Origin: Thermosediminibacter litoriperuensis
GTDB lineage: Bacteria > Bacillota > Thermosediminibacteria > Thermosediminibacterales > Thermosediminibacteraceae
Reading direction: 5' to 3'
Length of the DNA: 64,000 bases
NCBI RefSeq assembly: GCF_008124715.1
Contig: NZ_VNHO01000008.1
Span: forward strand, 35,258 to 99,257
Shown piece by piece: positions 1 to 8,734 of the stretch (the first letter of the stretch is position 1; the number at the start of each line of letters is the position of its first letter). A model generated the notes under the pieces. It made no database searches, was not told where the DNA came from, and saw only the letters and a program-made list of their open reading frames with translations. The translations under genes were made by a program, and so were the position numbers.

Positions 1-858
1 CACCAGGGCCTGAGAGCACTTTACTTCAACGATGGCAGTGGCGCCGGGGTGTTCAGGCAGGATTTCCCGCCAGAAGAGGATCATGAGCATATCCCCATAT
101 ATGACGTTTCCGATGTCGTCTACCACACCTATGCGGTCGCCGTCGCCGTCAAAACCGATGCCCAGATCCAGGTTTTGCCTCAATACCAGCTCCCGGAGGT
201 CTTTTAGATTTTCGGGCTTCACCGGGTCGGGGAAGTGATTGGGGAAGGAGGGATCCGACTCGCAGTAGAGCGGGTATGTTTCAACTCCCAGCCGTTTGAA
301 CAACTTTTCGGCGAAAAGAGATGCAGTACCGTTGCCGCAGTCTATCCCGACCCTCAGGGATTTGGACAACTTGATTTTATCGCATATGGTTGAGATGTAA
401 TCTTCGCTGGGGTCTATATGAGACAGTGAGCCTTTTCCGGATTCAAAGTCCCCCTTTTCCATCATGGTCCTTATTTTCTGGATGTCGTCGCCGTAGAGCG
501 TGGCGTGCCCGAAGGCTATCTTAAAACCGTTGTACTGCGGGGGGTTGTGGCTGGCGGTTACCATGATCCCCGGATTGATACCGTAATGGATTCTGGAAAA
601 ATAAAATATGGGGGTTACCACCGTGCCAAGGTCCACTACATCACACCCGGTGGACATCAGCCCTTCGATCAAAGCCTGTTTTAGAGAAGGCGAGGAAGAC
701 CGGTTGTCGCTGCCCACCACAACCTTTTTCTCGCCGTTTCTCAGAGCGAACGTTCCGAAAGCCCGCCCGAGGGTTTGGGCCACTTCATCGTCGAGCTCTT
801 CACCCACGACGCCCCTTATGTCGTACTGTCTGAAAATATTGGAATTCAACCTTTTCAT
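1..858 (-). CDS. Phosphomannomutase/phosphoglucomutase, C-terminus outside window
   Basis: Alpha-D-phosphohexomutase family enzyme interconverting hexose 6- and 1-phosphates for cell-wall and exopolysaccharide precursors. The minus-strand frame opens with ATG at 858 behind a GGGAGGTGGG ribosome site and stays open to the window edge, about 286 codons. It holds the phosphoserine loop TASHNP (serine near residue 103) and the metal-binding loop DGDGDR (near residue 238), in the family's usual order. The N-terminal IFRQYDIRG motif is typical of the ManB/AlgC branch. About 170 C-terminal residues should lie beyond position 1. It follows the DUF155 gene with a 20-base gap, so the two are probably cotranscribed. 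Specificity for mannose or glucose cannot be decided here. Confidence 0.93.
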   Translation of the reverse strand, partial: MKRLNSNIFRQYDIRGVVGEELDDEVAQTLGRAFGTFALRNGEKKVVVGSDNRSSSPSLKQALIEGLMSTGCDVVDLGTVVTPIFYFSRIHYGINPGIMVTASHNPPQYNGFKIAFGHATLYGDDIQKIRTMMEKGDFESGKGSLSHIDPSEDYISTICDKIKLSKSLRVGIDCGNGTASLFAEKLFKRLGVETYPLYCESDPSFPNHFPDPVKPENLKDLRELVLRQNLDLGIGFDGDGDRIGVVDDIGNVIYGDMLMILFWREILPEHPGATAIVEVKCSQALV

Positions 859-878
859 GGGACCCACCTCCCTGAATA

Positions 879-1709
879 TTAATAGTGTATTCCCAGCGCC
901 CACATGATTATGGTAAGGAGTATCTCGAAGGCTATGAGAAATATGATCATCCACTCCAGCCTTGTACCCCGCTTGGCGTGGACCAGGCTTGTAAAAACCT
1001 CCGTAATATCCAGCAGGGTTTCGGTCTTATGCCGGATTTTCTCGTACCGGTCGCCCAGTTCAAACTGTTCTACCAGCTGTATGTAAAGGTTTTCACTTTC
1101 CTCGTTGATCCAGGTTATTTCTGGTTTATCCAGCAGCATTATATAAGAGAGGGTGTTGTATTTGAAGCCCAGAATCTTGCCGGACATCCTGGCGAGTTTT
1201 TCGTCCGATATGTTCAGTCTACCCGTTTCCAGGTAATTTATTATATCTTCGACGGCATCCATTAAATCGTCAATTTGGTCTTCAATTCTGGCCAGGGCTA
1301 CGGATTTAGCCAGTACTGTAGCTATTATTTCCAGATACATTTCCCTAATTTCCGGGATGACAGTGTACTCGTGGCTGACCGAGAGCTCTTTCCCGGGATT
1401 TATCATTAGCGTGTAATCGTCGGTGTAATCAAGGGAGGTTACGGGAGGAAGATTTTTTTCTGTATCCTTCAGATATTCCAGCAGGTCCATTATCTCGTGG
1501 TGTTCGAAATTTAAAAAGACCATGGAGCCGAAAGAAAATATATAAGCGGATTTGCCCTCGGGCATCCGGACAATACCTTTGAGTTGCTCCTGGGACAGCA
1601 CCAGAGGTTCGTCACACTGGTATTTTTTGTTTATGCCGAAGTGAAGCGACAGGCGGTTTCTATTTATCTCGTTGCAGAGGGAAGCTGCCTGTAATTTTAT
1701 GCTTCTCAA
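879..1709 (-). CDS. RMD1/YagE family protein (DUF155), membrane-anchored
   Basis: Member of the DUF155 (RMD1/YagE) family, known from yeast RMD1/RMD8 and human RMND1; no biochemical activity is established for bacterial members. About 276 residues. The middle carries the family's run of helices, and the last 20-odd residues (WMIIFLIAFEILL...) form one hydrophobic segment, fitting a C-terminal membrane anchor with a cytoplasmic body. The frame could open at 1733, but a GGGAGG site at 1720-1725 lies inside that extension, so a TTG at 1709 is the better start. It precedes the phosphohexomutase gene on the same strand. The family call is fairly sure; the function is unknown. Confidence 0.8.
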   Translation of the reverse strand: MRSIKLQAASLCNEINRNRLSLHFGINKKYQCDEPLVLSQEQLKGIVRMPEGKSAYIFSFGSMVFLNFEHHEIMDLLEYLKDTEKNLPPVTSLDYTDDYTLMINPGKELSVSHEYTVIPEIREMYLEIIATVLAKSVALARIEDQIDDLMDAVEDIINYLETGRLNISDEKLARMSGKILGFKYNTLSYIMLLDKPEITWINEESENLYIQLVEQFELGDRYEKIRHKTETLLDITEVFTSLVHAKRGTRLEWMIIFLIAFEILLTIIMWALGIHY

Positions 1710-1805
1710 AACAATCAAACCTCCCAATATCAAAATTATACCATTTTATCCGGATTCTCACAAGAAAAGGCGGGATTGTGCGGTCGATAATTTCGCTTTA
1801 TATTA

Positions 1806-1834
1806 TTGACGGCGAAAAATAATATAAGTATAAT
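1806..1834 (+). promoter_or_regulatory. SigA-type promoter of the membrane ferredoxin gene
   Basis: TTGACG (1806-1811), a 17-base spacer and TATAAT (1829-1834) precede the start at 1892 and a strong AAGGAGG site (1877-1883). The match to the vegetative consensus is close. Confidence 0.7.
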
Positions 1835-1891
1835 TAAAATATGCTCTAACCAACCAAAGTTACGAGAAAGTTGTCCAAGGAGGATGCAGTT

Positions 1892-2569
1892 ATGAAAATA
1901 AACAATTACAACAGAAGATACTGGCCGGTGCTGATAATTTTCATCACTCTTGGGGCGTACAATTCTACATTCGGATTGCTGGCTGTAGCGTGTATGATTG
2001 CCCCGGTGCTTACGGCCTTTTTTAAGGGCAGGATGTGGTGCGGAAGATTCTGCCCCAGGGGGAGTTTTTTTGACCATGTGCTGGCCAGGTTGGGTGACAG
2101 AAATCGGCGCATACCGCAGCTTCTTAAAAAGACATGGATGCGGTGGATCATTTTTATTTCGCTGATGACGTATATGGGTTTCAACCTTTATATAGCAGAA
2201 AAGAGTATCTATGGTATAGGTGCAGTTCTGTTTAAAATGGTAATTATAACCACAGTCTTCGGCGTATTGCTGGGGTATCTCTTTGCGCCGCGCAGTTGGT
2301 GTAAAATTTGCCCGATGGGCACTCTGGCGATGATAGCAGGAAGGGGCGCGAAGGTTCCCCTGGTTATAAAATCGAGTGAGTGCAGGCTCTGCGGTATATG
2401 TGCCCGAAACTGCCCTTTAGAAATTCCCGTACATTCTTTCAGGGATGTGGGGATAGTTGAAGATCCTGATTGCCTGAAATGCGGAGTGTGCATTTCATCC
2501 TGCCCGGTGACGGCGCTGAAGTTGGAAGATAAAAACGAATCCCGGGGCGCCGTAGAGATTTACTCTTAA
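1892..2569 (+). CDS. Membrane-bound 4Fe-4S protein, NapH/NosR-like
   Basis: Integral membrane electron-transfer protein of about 225 residues. The N-terminal half has four hydrophobic segments with two short cysteine motifs of the NapH/MauN/CcoG type: CGRFCPRG after the second segment and CKICPMG after the fourth. The C-terminal third is a bacterial 2x[4Fe-4S] ferredoxin with CRLCGICARNC and CLKCGVCISSC. Start chosen at ATG 1892 because AAGGAGG sits 8 bases upstream; the upstream TTG at 1871 has no such site. It has its own promoter and terminator, so it is monocistronic. The partner dehydrogenase is not in view. The architecture is clear, the electron donor and acceptor are unknown. Confidence 0.8.
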   Translation: MKINNYNRRYWPVLIIFITLGAYNSTFGLLAVACMIAPVLTAFFKGRMWCGRFCPRGSFFDHVLARLGDRNRRIPQLLKKTWMRWIIFISLMTYMGFNLYIAEKSIYGIGAVLFKMVIITTVFGVLLGYLFAPRSWCKICPMGTLAMIAGRGAKVPLVIKSSECRLCGICARNCPLEIPVHSFRDVGIVEDPDCLKCGVCISSCPVTALKLEDKNESRGAVEIYS

Positions 2570-2574
2570 TCCTG

Positions 2575-2599
2575 AGGACCGCGTCATGCGGTCCTTTTT
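2575..2599 (+). terminator. Rho-independent terminator
   Basis: Perfect 8-bp stem AGGACCGC/GCGGTCCT with a 5-base loop, followed by TTTT, six bases after the ferredoxin gene. Confidence 0.88.
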
Positions 2600-2608
2600 A
2601 CCGAAATT

Positions 2609-2638
2609 TTGCGGTAGGATTTGAAAATATGTTATAAT
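2609..2638 (+). promoter_or_regulatory. Possible promoter of thiN
   Basis: TTGCGG (2609-2614), an 18-base gap and TATAAT (2633-2638), 38 bases upstream of the thiN start. The -35 box is imperfect. Confidence 0.5.
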
Positions 2639-2675
2639 AAAAACAAAATGCTACTTTTCACCGGCGGAGGAGCTT

Positions 2676-3317
2676 ATGAGGGCCGTTATTTTTACCGGAG
2701 GGCGTATCGAGGATTACGAACCTCTTAAAAAATACGTAAAACAGGCGGATTTAATCATATGCGCTGACCGCGGCGTATATCACGCCCTGAAGATGGGGGT
2801 TATACCCCATTTGGTAGTCGGAGATATGGATTCCATAACCGAAAAAGACTGGGACAAAATATGCGAATATAAAGCAGAATTACGTACATTCCCGAAGGAA
2901 AAGGATTTTACCGATACCGAACTCGCCGTGGAAGCGGCTCTGGAAAAAGGGGCGAAAAAGACGGTGCTGCTGGCCGGATTGGGCGATAGACCCGATCACA
3001 GCCTGGCAAATATTTTTCTCATGGTCAACTATAAAAAAAAGGGAATGGACCTGATGCTGGCCGGGGAGAACTGGGAGATGTTTGTGATAGACGGCGCAAG
3101 TGAAATCGAGGGCGAAAAAGGTCAGATCCTTTCCTTGATACCGCTCACTCCTGAAGTAAGTGGTATTGAGACTGCCGGATTGTACTACCCTCTCAAGGGT
3201 GAGATTATTCCAATGGGGGCGTCCAGGGGGATCAGCAACGTCTTAACCGAAGACAGGGCTGTGGTAAAGGTTAAGCGGGGTATGCTGCTGGCCGTGAGGT
3301 TGAGCGGCGTTGAGTAG
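2676..3317 (+). CDS. thiN: Thiamine pyrophosphokinase
   Basis: Transfers a pyrophosphate from ATP to thiamine to give thiamine pyrophosphate, the cofactor the oxidoreductase downstream needs. The 213-residue length fits bacterial ThiN. The N-terminal catalytic domain has the family motifs ADRGVYHAL (about residues 30-38) and HLVVGDMDSI (about 45-54), followed by the KDFTDTELA stretch that holds acidic metal ligands, and GLGDRPDHSLANI near residue 105. The C-terminal thiamine-binding beta domain ends in the typical S.GISN.L segment. ATG 2676 follows a GGAGGAG site. The gene is usually found near rpe/rsgA in Firmicutes; here it sits alone before the sigma-54 activator. Confidence 0.95.
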   Translation: MRAVIFTGGRIEDYEPLKKYVKQADLIICADRGVYHALKMGVIPHLVVGDMDSITEKDWDKICEYKAELRTFPKEKDFTDTELAVEAALEKGAKKTVLLAGLGDRPDHSLANIFLMVNYKKKGMDLMLAGENWEMFVIDGASEIEGEKGQILSLIPLTPEVSGIETAGLYYPLKGEIIPMGASRGISNVLTEDRAVVKVKRGMLLAVRLSGVE

Positions 3318-3367
3318 ATTGCCCTGGGATTTAAAGTGTACGCAATATTAAGAAAAGGTGGAATTTT

Positions 3368-5077
3368 ATGCTTTCAATGGATGTCTTCAGGGCTATAATT
3401 GATTCCATCCACGACGGCATTATAGCCGTGGACCCGGAAGAACGTATAATTATAATTAACCGCTCCGCCGAAAAGTTGCTTAAAATTGACAGAAACGCGG
3501 CCCTGGGTAAGAGCGTGGGAGATGTGGTTCCCAATACCAGGCTCCCGGTCGTGCTCAAGACGGGGAGGGCGGAACTCAACCAGTTTCAACAGCTGGAGGA
3601 TACCACCATAGTAACGAACCGGATGCCGGTTTTCGACAGCAGGGGAAAAATAACGGGGGCGGTGGCGGTTTTCAGGGACATAACCGAGGTAAAGCACCTG
3701 GCCGAAGAGGTGACTAACCTGCGGGAGCTCCATAGCCTTTTGGAAGCAATCATAAATTCCACCCAGGATGCCATATCGGTGGTTGATGCCGAGGGCAGGG
3801 GTATCCTCGTAAATAAAGCCTACACCAGGATAGTGGGGCTAACCAAGGAGGATGTGATAGGCAAACCCGCCACCGTGGATATAGCCGAGGGTGAGAGCGT
3901 GCATTACCAGGTGTTGAGGACGGGCGAGCCCATCAAGGGTGTGCCGATGAAGGTCGGCCCGAACAAGAAGGAGGTAGTAGTTCACGCCGCGCCGATAATA
4001 GTAGGGGGTAAGTTGAAGGGCAGCGTGGCCGTAGTACACGATGTATCCGAGATAAAAAGACTTACCGAAGAACTGGATTTCATAAAGCGGAGAATGAGAC
4101 ATCTGGAAGCCAAATACTCCTTTGACGACATTTTGGGGAAGAGCAGTGCAATAAGGGATGCCATAGAGGCTGCAAAAAATGCGGCGAGAACCAACGTCAC
4201 CGTGCTGCTTAGAGGCGAGAGCGGCACGGGCAAAGAGCTCTTCGCCCATGCCATCCACAACGGCAGCGAAAGAAGGCACAATCAGTTCATCAGGGTGAAC
4301 TGTTCGGCTTTGACCGACAGTCTCCTGGGCAGCGAGCTTTTCGGCTATGCGGACGGCGCCTTTACCGGAGCCCGGCGGGGCGGGCGCAAAGGGCTTTTCG
4401 AAGAAGCTAACGGCGGCACGATCTTCCTGGACGAAATAGGAGAAATAGGGCTAAACCACCAGGCCATGCTGCTCAGAGTGCTGAACGAAAAAGAAATTAT
4501 TAGGGTGGGAGAAAGTAAGCCGGTACCCGTAGATGTCAGGGTTATTGCCGCGACAAATATAAATCTGGAGAAAGCCGTTGAGGAAGGGCGCTTCCGGAAG
4601 GACCTTTATTACAGGCTCAATGTGGTGCCGATACACATCCCCCCGCTGAGGGAACGTAAAGAAGATATCCCGCTCCTGACGGACCATTTTATCAGGAAGT
4701 ACAACCAGGAATACGGCAGGGCCGTAGAATCCATTGACGAAGAAGCTTTAGAGATTCTTATGGAATACGATTGGCCGGGGAATATAAGAGAACTGGAGAA
4801 TGTTATAAGCCGGGCGATTATAAACATGAAGTTCGGCGAAAACGTAATCAGTAAAGAACACTTGCCCAGGCTCTATCTCCATCAAAACGAGGACAAATCC
4901 GAAACCATAAGCATAACCCAGCCTTCAAAGCCCTTGAAGGAAATACTGGAAGACGTCGAGAGGCAGACGATAAAAAGCGTCCTTGAAAAAGTGGGCGGCA
5001 ACCGGAATGAAGCCGCGAGGATTCTCGGAATTTCTGTGAGAAACCTGTTTTACAAGCTGAAAAAGTTCAATCTTTGA
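3368..5077 (+). CDS. Sigma-54-dependent activator with two PAS domains (BkdR-like)
   Basis: Enhancer-binding protein that drives sigma-54 RNA polymerase open-complex formation by ATP hydrolysis. Residues 1-115 and 120-235 are two PAS domains, likely sensing a small ligand. Residues 250-490 are the AAA+ domain with Walker A GESGTGKE, the sigma-54-contacting GAFTGA loop, Walker B GGTIFLDEI and the arginine-finger region. The last 50 residues form a Fis-type helix-turn-helix (GGNRNEAARILGISVRNL). Length 569 is typical of BkdR/RocR-type PAS activators. It lies directly upstream of the branched-chain amino acid operon, and a -24/-12 promoter lies in the gap, so it is almost certainly that operon's regulator. 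The ligand is unknown. Confidence 0.93.
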   Translation: MLSMDVFRAIIDSIHDGIIAVDPEERIIIINRSAEKLLKIDRNAALGKSVGDVVPNTRLPVVLKTGRAELNQFQQLEDTTIVTNRMPVFDSRGKITGAVAVFRDITEVKHLAEEVTNLRELHSLLEAIINSTQDAISVVDAEGRGILVNKAYTRIVGLTKEDVIGKPATVDIAEGESVHYQVLRTGEPIKGVPMKVGPNKKEVVVHAAPIIVGGKLKGSVAVVHDVSEIKRLTEELDFIKRRMRHLEAKYSFDDILGKSSAIRDAIEAAKNAARTNVTVLLRGESGTGKELFAHAIHNGSERRHNQFIRVNCSALTDSLLGSELFGYADGAFTGARRGGRKGLFEEANGGTIFLDEIGEIGLNHQAMLLRVLNEKEIIRVGESKPVPVDVRVIAATNINLEKAVEEGRFRKDLYYRLNVVPIHIPPLRERKEDIPLLTDHFIRKYNQEYGRAVESIDEEALEILMEYDWPGNIRELENVISRAIINMKFGENVISKEHLPRLYLHQNEDKSETISITQPSKPLKEILEDVERQTIKSVLEKVGGNRNEAARILGISVRNLFYKLKKFNL

Positions 5078-5110
5078 AATTATAGACTGCAAAATATTTC
5101 ATGTAATCCT

Positions 5111-5135
5111 TTGCATCAAATGCAATTTTTTGCAT
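5111..5135 (+). promoter_or_regulatory. Candidate upstream activator site (TTGCAT repeats)
   Basis: TTGCAT-CAA-ATGCAA forms a perfect 6-bp dyad at 5111-5125, with a third TTGCAT copy at 5130-5135. The dyad lies about 65 bases upstream of the -24 box, the usual distance for an enhancer bound by a Fis-type activator. The site is inferred from position and symmetry only. Confidence 0.55.
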
Positions 5136-5187
5136 CTAAATTCGGTCGAAAAAAGCCGAAAATTGAGGTCTTTTTAGATTTATGATG

Positions 5188-5203
5188 TGGTACGATTTTT
5201 GCT
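5188..5203 (+). promoter_or_regulatory. Sigma-54 (-24/-12) promoter
   Basis: TGGTACG-N4-TTGCT matches the consensus TGGCACG-N4-TTGCW, with exactly 10 bases between the invariant GG (5189-5190) and GC (5201-5202). Transcription should begin near 5214, just before the GGAGG at 5218-5222. It serves the operon starting at 5230. Confidence 0.87.
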
Positions 5204-5229
5204 CTATTATTTTATCTGGAGGTGGTCGC

Positions 5230-6120
5230 GTGAAGTCACTTCAGGAACTGCTAGAAAAGGCCCGCAGCGCAAAACCAAAAGTGATTGCGGTGGTAAAAGC
5301 CGAGGATGACGATGTTTTAAAGGCTGTCAAGACCTCTCAAGAGCTAGGGCTTGTAAAAGGTGTGCTGATTGGCGACAAAAAGAAGATCGAGTCGATAATG
5401 GATAAGCTCGGAATGGAAAAGACCAATCTTGAAATCGTAGATGAACAGGACACCTCGCAGGCTGTAGCTTCCGCGGTGGAACTAGCCAAAAAAGGTGAGG
5501 TACAGGCCCTGATGAAGGGGCTTATACAAACCAAGGATTTTCTGAAGGGTATAGTTTCAGGCGACAAATCCCTCACGGGCGGCCGGCTGTTGAGCCATGT
5601 GGCGGTTTTTCAGGTGCCGCATATGGAAAGGCTTATGCTGGTGACCGATGCTGCTATGAATATTTCACCCGATTTATCCCAGAAGTACCAAATAATGAAA
5701 AACAGCCTGTCGGTAGCCCGGAGTCTCCAAATCAAGAATCCCAGGGTGGCAGTTTTGTCTGCCGTAGAAGTGGTCAACCCATCGATTCCCTCGACGATGG
5801 ATGCGGCTATTATATCAAAAATGGCCCAGCGGGAGCGATTGGAAGCCGTGGTGGACGGTCCGCTGGCGCTGGACAATGCTGTGTCAAAAGATGCCTGTAT
5901 ACATAAGGGCATCGATTCTCCAGTGGGTGGCGAGGCCGACATCCTGCTGGTGCCCGATCTGATAAGCGGTAACATCTTATACAAATCGCTGGTATACTTC
6001 GCCAGGGCTAAGGTGGCCGGCATTGTGGCCGGTGCGGAGGTACCTGTGGTGCTCACTTCCCGCGCCGATTCCGACGAGAGCAAAACCTATTCAATAGCCC
6101 TGAGCGTGCTGATGGGCTAG
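5230..6120 (+). CDS. ptb: Phosphate butyryltransferase (branched-chain acyl)
   Basis: Converts acyl-CoA (isobutyryl-, isovaleryl-, 2-methylbutyryl- or butyryl-CoA) and phosphate to the acyl phosphate. It belongs to the phosphotransacetylase/phosphotransbutyrylase fold; the 296-residue length is the Ptb size. The sequence shows the expected LMKGLIQTKDFLKGI substrate-binding region and a conserved C-terminal VADILLVPDLISGN-like stretch (ADILLVPDLISGN, near residue 240). The frame extends upstream to 5182, but that would run through the sigma-54 promoter; GTG at 5230 has GGAGG seven bases upstream and is the start. First gene of the operon. Confidence 0.93.
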   Translation: MKSLQELLEKARSAKPKVIAVVKAEDDDVLKAVKTSQELGLVKGVLIGDKKKIESIMDKLGMEKTNLEIVDEQDTSQAVASAVELAKKGEVQALMKGLIQTKDFLKGIVSGDKSLTGGRLLSHVAVFQVPHMERLMLVTDAAMNISPDLSQKYQIMKNSLSVARSLQIKNPRVAVLSAVEVVNPSIPSTMDAAIISKMAQRERLEAVVDGPLALDNAVSKDACIHKGIDSPVGGEADILLVPDLISGNILYKSLVYFARAKVAGIVAGAEVPVVLTSRADSDESKTYSIALSVLMG

Positions 6121-6208
6121 GATTTGGCTGAAAGCAAAAGTTTTGAAAAAGGGCTTTTTGATGGCTGGTTTTAGCTATCTTAAAAAAATTTAAATGGAGG
6201 GGAAAATC

Positions 6209-7246
6209 ATGGAACTTTTTAAACTGATCGGCGGGATGGGTCATGAAGAGGTGGTATTCTGTAACGATCCCGAATCAGGACTGAAGGCTATAATCGCGGT
6301 TCACAACACAAATCTGGGCCCCGCTCTGGGCGGCTGCCGTATGTGGAACTACGCTTCCGAGGAAGACGCAATCAGTGACGTTCTGCGCCTCTCCAGGGGT
6401 ATGACCTATAAAAACGCCATGATGAACCTGCCCCTCGGCGGAGGAAAATCCGTAATTATAGGCGATCCCCGCAAGGATAAGTCGGAAAAGCTTTTCAGAG
6501 CTTTTGGGAAATTCGTCAACAGCCTGGGTGGAAAATATATTACTGCCGAAGACGTGGGAACCTGCCCGGAGGACATGAAAATCGTTGTTCAGGAGACCTC
6601 CTATGTAGCCGGCCTTGATGGAAAGAGCGGTGATCCATCCCCTATTACCGCGCTGGGTGTGTTTCTCGGCATAAAAGCCTGCTGCGAGTGGGTTTACGGC
6701 AGTGACGACCTGAAGGAAAAGACCGTTGCGCTTCAGGGGCTGGGCCATGTAGGCATGGAACTTGTGAGGCTGTTGACTGAAGCCGGAGCCAAACTAGTCG
6801 TAACAGATATATATTCCGACCGGATCAATGAAGCTAAAGAGAAATACGGTGTCCAGGTGGTCGAACCTGAAAAGATTTATGAAGTTCCCTGCGATATTTT
6901 TGCTCCGTGCGCCCTCGGTGCCGTTATAAATGAAAACACCGTAGACAGGCTGAAGTGCAAGATAGTGGCCGGTTGCGCCAATAACCAGCTCAAAGACGAG
7001 AGTTTTGCGGAAGAACTGGCCCAGAAGGGCATCCTGTATGCGCCTGACTACGTCATCAACGGCGGTGGCGTGATCAACGTCTCTATAGAGGTATCCGGAC
7101 AGCCCTACAGCAGAGAACTCGTCAATGAAAAACTCCAGATAATTCCCAGGAGATTGAAGGAAGTATTCCAGTTCGCCGAGAAAGAAGGAATCACTACAGC
7201 AAGGGCCGCCGACATAATCGCCGAAAAGATCTTCATGAAAAAATAA
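6209..7246 (+). CDS. bcd: Leucine dehydrogenase (Glu/Leu/Phe/Val family)
   Basis: NAD-dependent oxidative deamination of leucine, valine and isoleucine to their 2-ketoacids. About 345 residues, slightly shorter than Bacillus Bcd. The N-terminal catalytic domain has GPALGGCRMW, the lysine of MTYKNA (near residue 66) and the catalytic lysine of PLGGGKS (near 78). The Rossmann domain follows with GLGHVGMELV (near residue 178). ATG 6209 is preferred over an in-frame ATG 15 bases earlier because GGAGGG (6197-6202) lies between them. It supplies the substrate of the oxidoreductase at the end of the operon. Confidence 0.92.
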   Translation: MELFKLIGGMGHEEVVFCNDPESGLKAIIAVHNTNLGPALGGCRMWNYASEEDAISDVLRLSRGMTYKNAMMNLPLGGGKSVIIGDPRKDKSEKLFRAFGKFVNSLGGKYITAEDVGTCPEDMKIVVQETSYVAGLDGKSGDPSPITALGVFLGIKACCEWVYGSDDLKEKTVALQGLGHVGMELVRLLTEAGAKLVVTDIYSDRINEAKEKYGVQVVEPEKIYEVPCDIFAPCALGAVINENTVDRLKCKIVAGCANNQLKDESFAEELAQKGILYAPDYVINGGGVINVSIEVSGQPYSRELVNEKLQIIPRRLKEVFQFAEKEGITTARAADIIAEKIFMKK

Positions 7247-7262
7247 CGTTCGAAATCAAAAA

Positions 7263-7319
7263 TCCCGGCGTCCGGGAACTGAACGGCAGGGGCAGGAAGC
7301 GATGGGGTCCTGCCCCTGC
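7263..7319 (+). other. Two intercistronic hairpins
   Basis: A 6-bp stem TCCCGG/CCGGGA (7263-7277) is followed by a perfect 12-bp stem GCAGGGGCAGGA/TCCTGCCCCTGC (7286-7297 with 7308-7319, 10-base loop). No T run follows, so this is not a standard terminator. Such hairpins often protect or process a polycistronic mRNA, or attenuate the distal genes. Confidence 0.75.
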
Positions 7320-7412
7320 AGTCAATACTGTTAAATATAGTTTCACTGCGAAAATCAGTTTATTCCCTACCATAAACATTTTTCGAATTTCAATGGATTG
7401 GAGGAAATGCCG

Positions 7413-8486
7413 GTGACGGTTTACGGAATACTGGCGATAAATCCGGGTTCAACATCCACGAAAATCGCCGTTTTTGAAAACGAAGAACTAATATTTGAGG
7501 AGAAAATCAGCCATTCTACCGAGGAACTTTCAAAGTACGACAGCATATTAGCTCAGTACCTGTTCAGGAAGAAGTTAATTCTTGAAGTAATAGATCAAAA
7601 GGGTTATAATTTGAGTAGGCTTAAAGCTGTTGTCGGCCGCGGAGGCCTGTTGAAGCCTCTGGAGGGTGGGACCTACACCGTCAACGAACGGATGCTGGAA
7701 GACCTCAAAAGGGGTGTGCAGGGTGAACACGCCTCCAACCTGGGAGGAATCCTGGCTTACGAGATAGGCCGGGAGCTGGGCGTGCCTGCTTTCATAGTCG
7801 ATCCGGTGGTGGTAGACGAGCTGGAACCCGTCGCCAGGATTACCGGGTTGCCAGAAATAAAAAGGCGCAGCATATTCCACGCTTTGAACCAGAAAGCCGT
7901 GGCCAGAAGAGTGGCAAAAACTCTGGGCAGAAGTTACGAAGAGCTTAACTTGATCGTTGCCCACCTGGGCGGAGGAATCACTGTTGGTGCCCATAAAAAG
8001 GGCAGGGTGGTCGATGTAAACAACGGCCTGGACGGCGAAGGTCCGTTCTCGCCGGAAAGGGCAGGGCAGTTGCCGGCAATGGATTTTGCGAAACTTATTT
8101 TTTCCAAAAATCTGACCATTCAGGAAATAAAGAAAATGATAGCCGGCAAAGGCGGCCTGGTGGCCCACTTCGGGGTAAACGACGCCCGGGTAATAAAGAA
8201 GATGATAGAAGAGGGCAGTGAGGAAGTAAAGCTGGTATACGAAGCCATGGCATACCAGGTGGCCAGGGAAATAGGAGCATGCGCTGCGGTTCTTTGCGGA
8301 CAGGTGGATGCGGTGGTTCTTACGGGCGGGCTCGCTCATGATGAGATGCTGGTGGACTGGATAAAGAAACGGGTTTCTTTCATAGCCCCCGTTCACGTCT
8401 TCCCCGGAGAAGACGAACTCAGGGCTCTCGCTGAAGGCGCATTGAGGGTTCTAACCGGCCAGGAAAAGCCGAAGGAGTATTTTTAA
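7413..8486 (+). CDS. buk: Butyrate kinase (branched-chain fatty acid kinase)
   Basis: Acetokinase-family enzyme making ATP and the free acid from the acyl phosphate formed by Ptb. The N-terminus carries [11 protein letters not shown], the first phosphate-binding motif; [13 protein letters not shown] (near residue 185) is the second; [11 protein letters not shown] (near 300) is the adenosine-binding motif. About 357 residues, as in the family. GGAGG lies at 7400-7404, so GTG 7413, eight bases on, is the best start; ATG 7407 is too close. With Ptb it completes substrate-level phosphorylation from amino-acid-derived acyl-CoA. Confidence 0.93.
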   Translation: MTVYGILAINPGSTSTKIAVFENEELIFEEKISHSTEELSKYDSILAQYLFRKKLILEVIDQKGYNLSRLKAVVGRGGLLKPLEGGTYTVNERMLEDLKRGVQGEHASNLGGILAYEIGRELGVPAFIVDPVVVDELEPVARITGLPEIKRRSIFHALNQKAVARRVAKTLGRSYEELNLIVAHLGGGITVGAHKKGRVVDVNNGLDGEGPFSPERAGQLPAMDFAKLIFSKNLTIQEIKKMIAGKGGLVAHFGVNDARVIKKMIEEGSEEVKLVYEAMAYQVAREIGACAAVLCGQVDAVVLTGGLAHDEMLVDWIKKRVSFIAPVHVFPGEDELRALAEGALRVLTGQEKPKEYF

Positions 8487-8514
8487 GCAAATTTAAAGGA
8501 TAGGAGGTCCGGAG

Positions 8515-8733
8515 TTGAACAGGATTATCATCGATAAGGATAGATGCAAGGGCTGCGGCCTCTGCATCGAAGTATGCCCGAAAAAAGTTCTGTGTTTTGA
8601 CGATGACGTGGTCAATGCGCTGGGCTATCATCCTGTAAAGGCAAAGGAAGGATGCATTGCCTGCGGTTTCTGCGCCACGGTGTGTCCCGATGTGGTATTT
8701 ACAATATACAAAGAGGAAAAAGGGGGGAAATAA
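8515..8733 (+). CDS. 2-ketoacid:ferredoxin oxidoreductase, ferredoxin (delta) subunit
   Basis: A 72-residue 2x[4Fe-4S] ferredoxin-like subunit that passes electrons from the catalytic site to free ferredoxin. It has [14 protein letters not shown] (near residue 12) and [13 protein letters not shown] (near residue 46). TTG 8515 is the start because AGGAGG (8502-8507) lies seven bases upstream. The next subunit's start is two bases after its stop, so translation is probably coupled. Confidence 0.92.
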   Translation: MNRIIIDKDRCKGCGLCIEVCPKKVLCFDDDVVNALGYHPVKAKEGCIACGFCATVCPDVVFTIYKEEKGGK

Positions 8734-8734
8734 A

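Noticed and set aside
5182..5229. Sixteen extra N-terminal residues of phosphate butyryltransferase
   Set aside because: They would be encoded by the sigma-54 promoter and its start region, which lie upstream of the transcript.
7286..7319. Transcription terminator between leucine dehydrogenase and buk
   Set aside because: There is no T run after the stem, and the downstream genes complete the same pathway, so read-through is expected.
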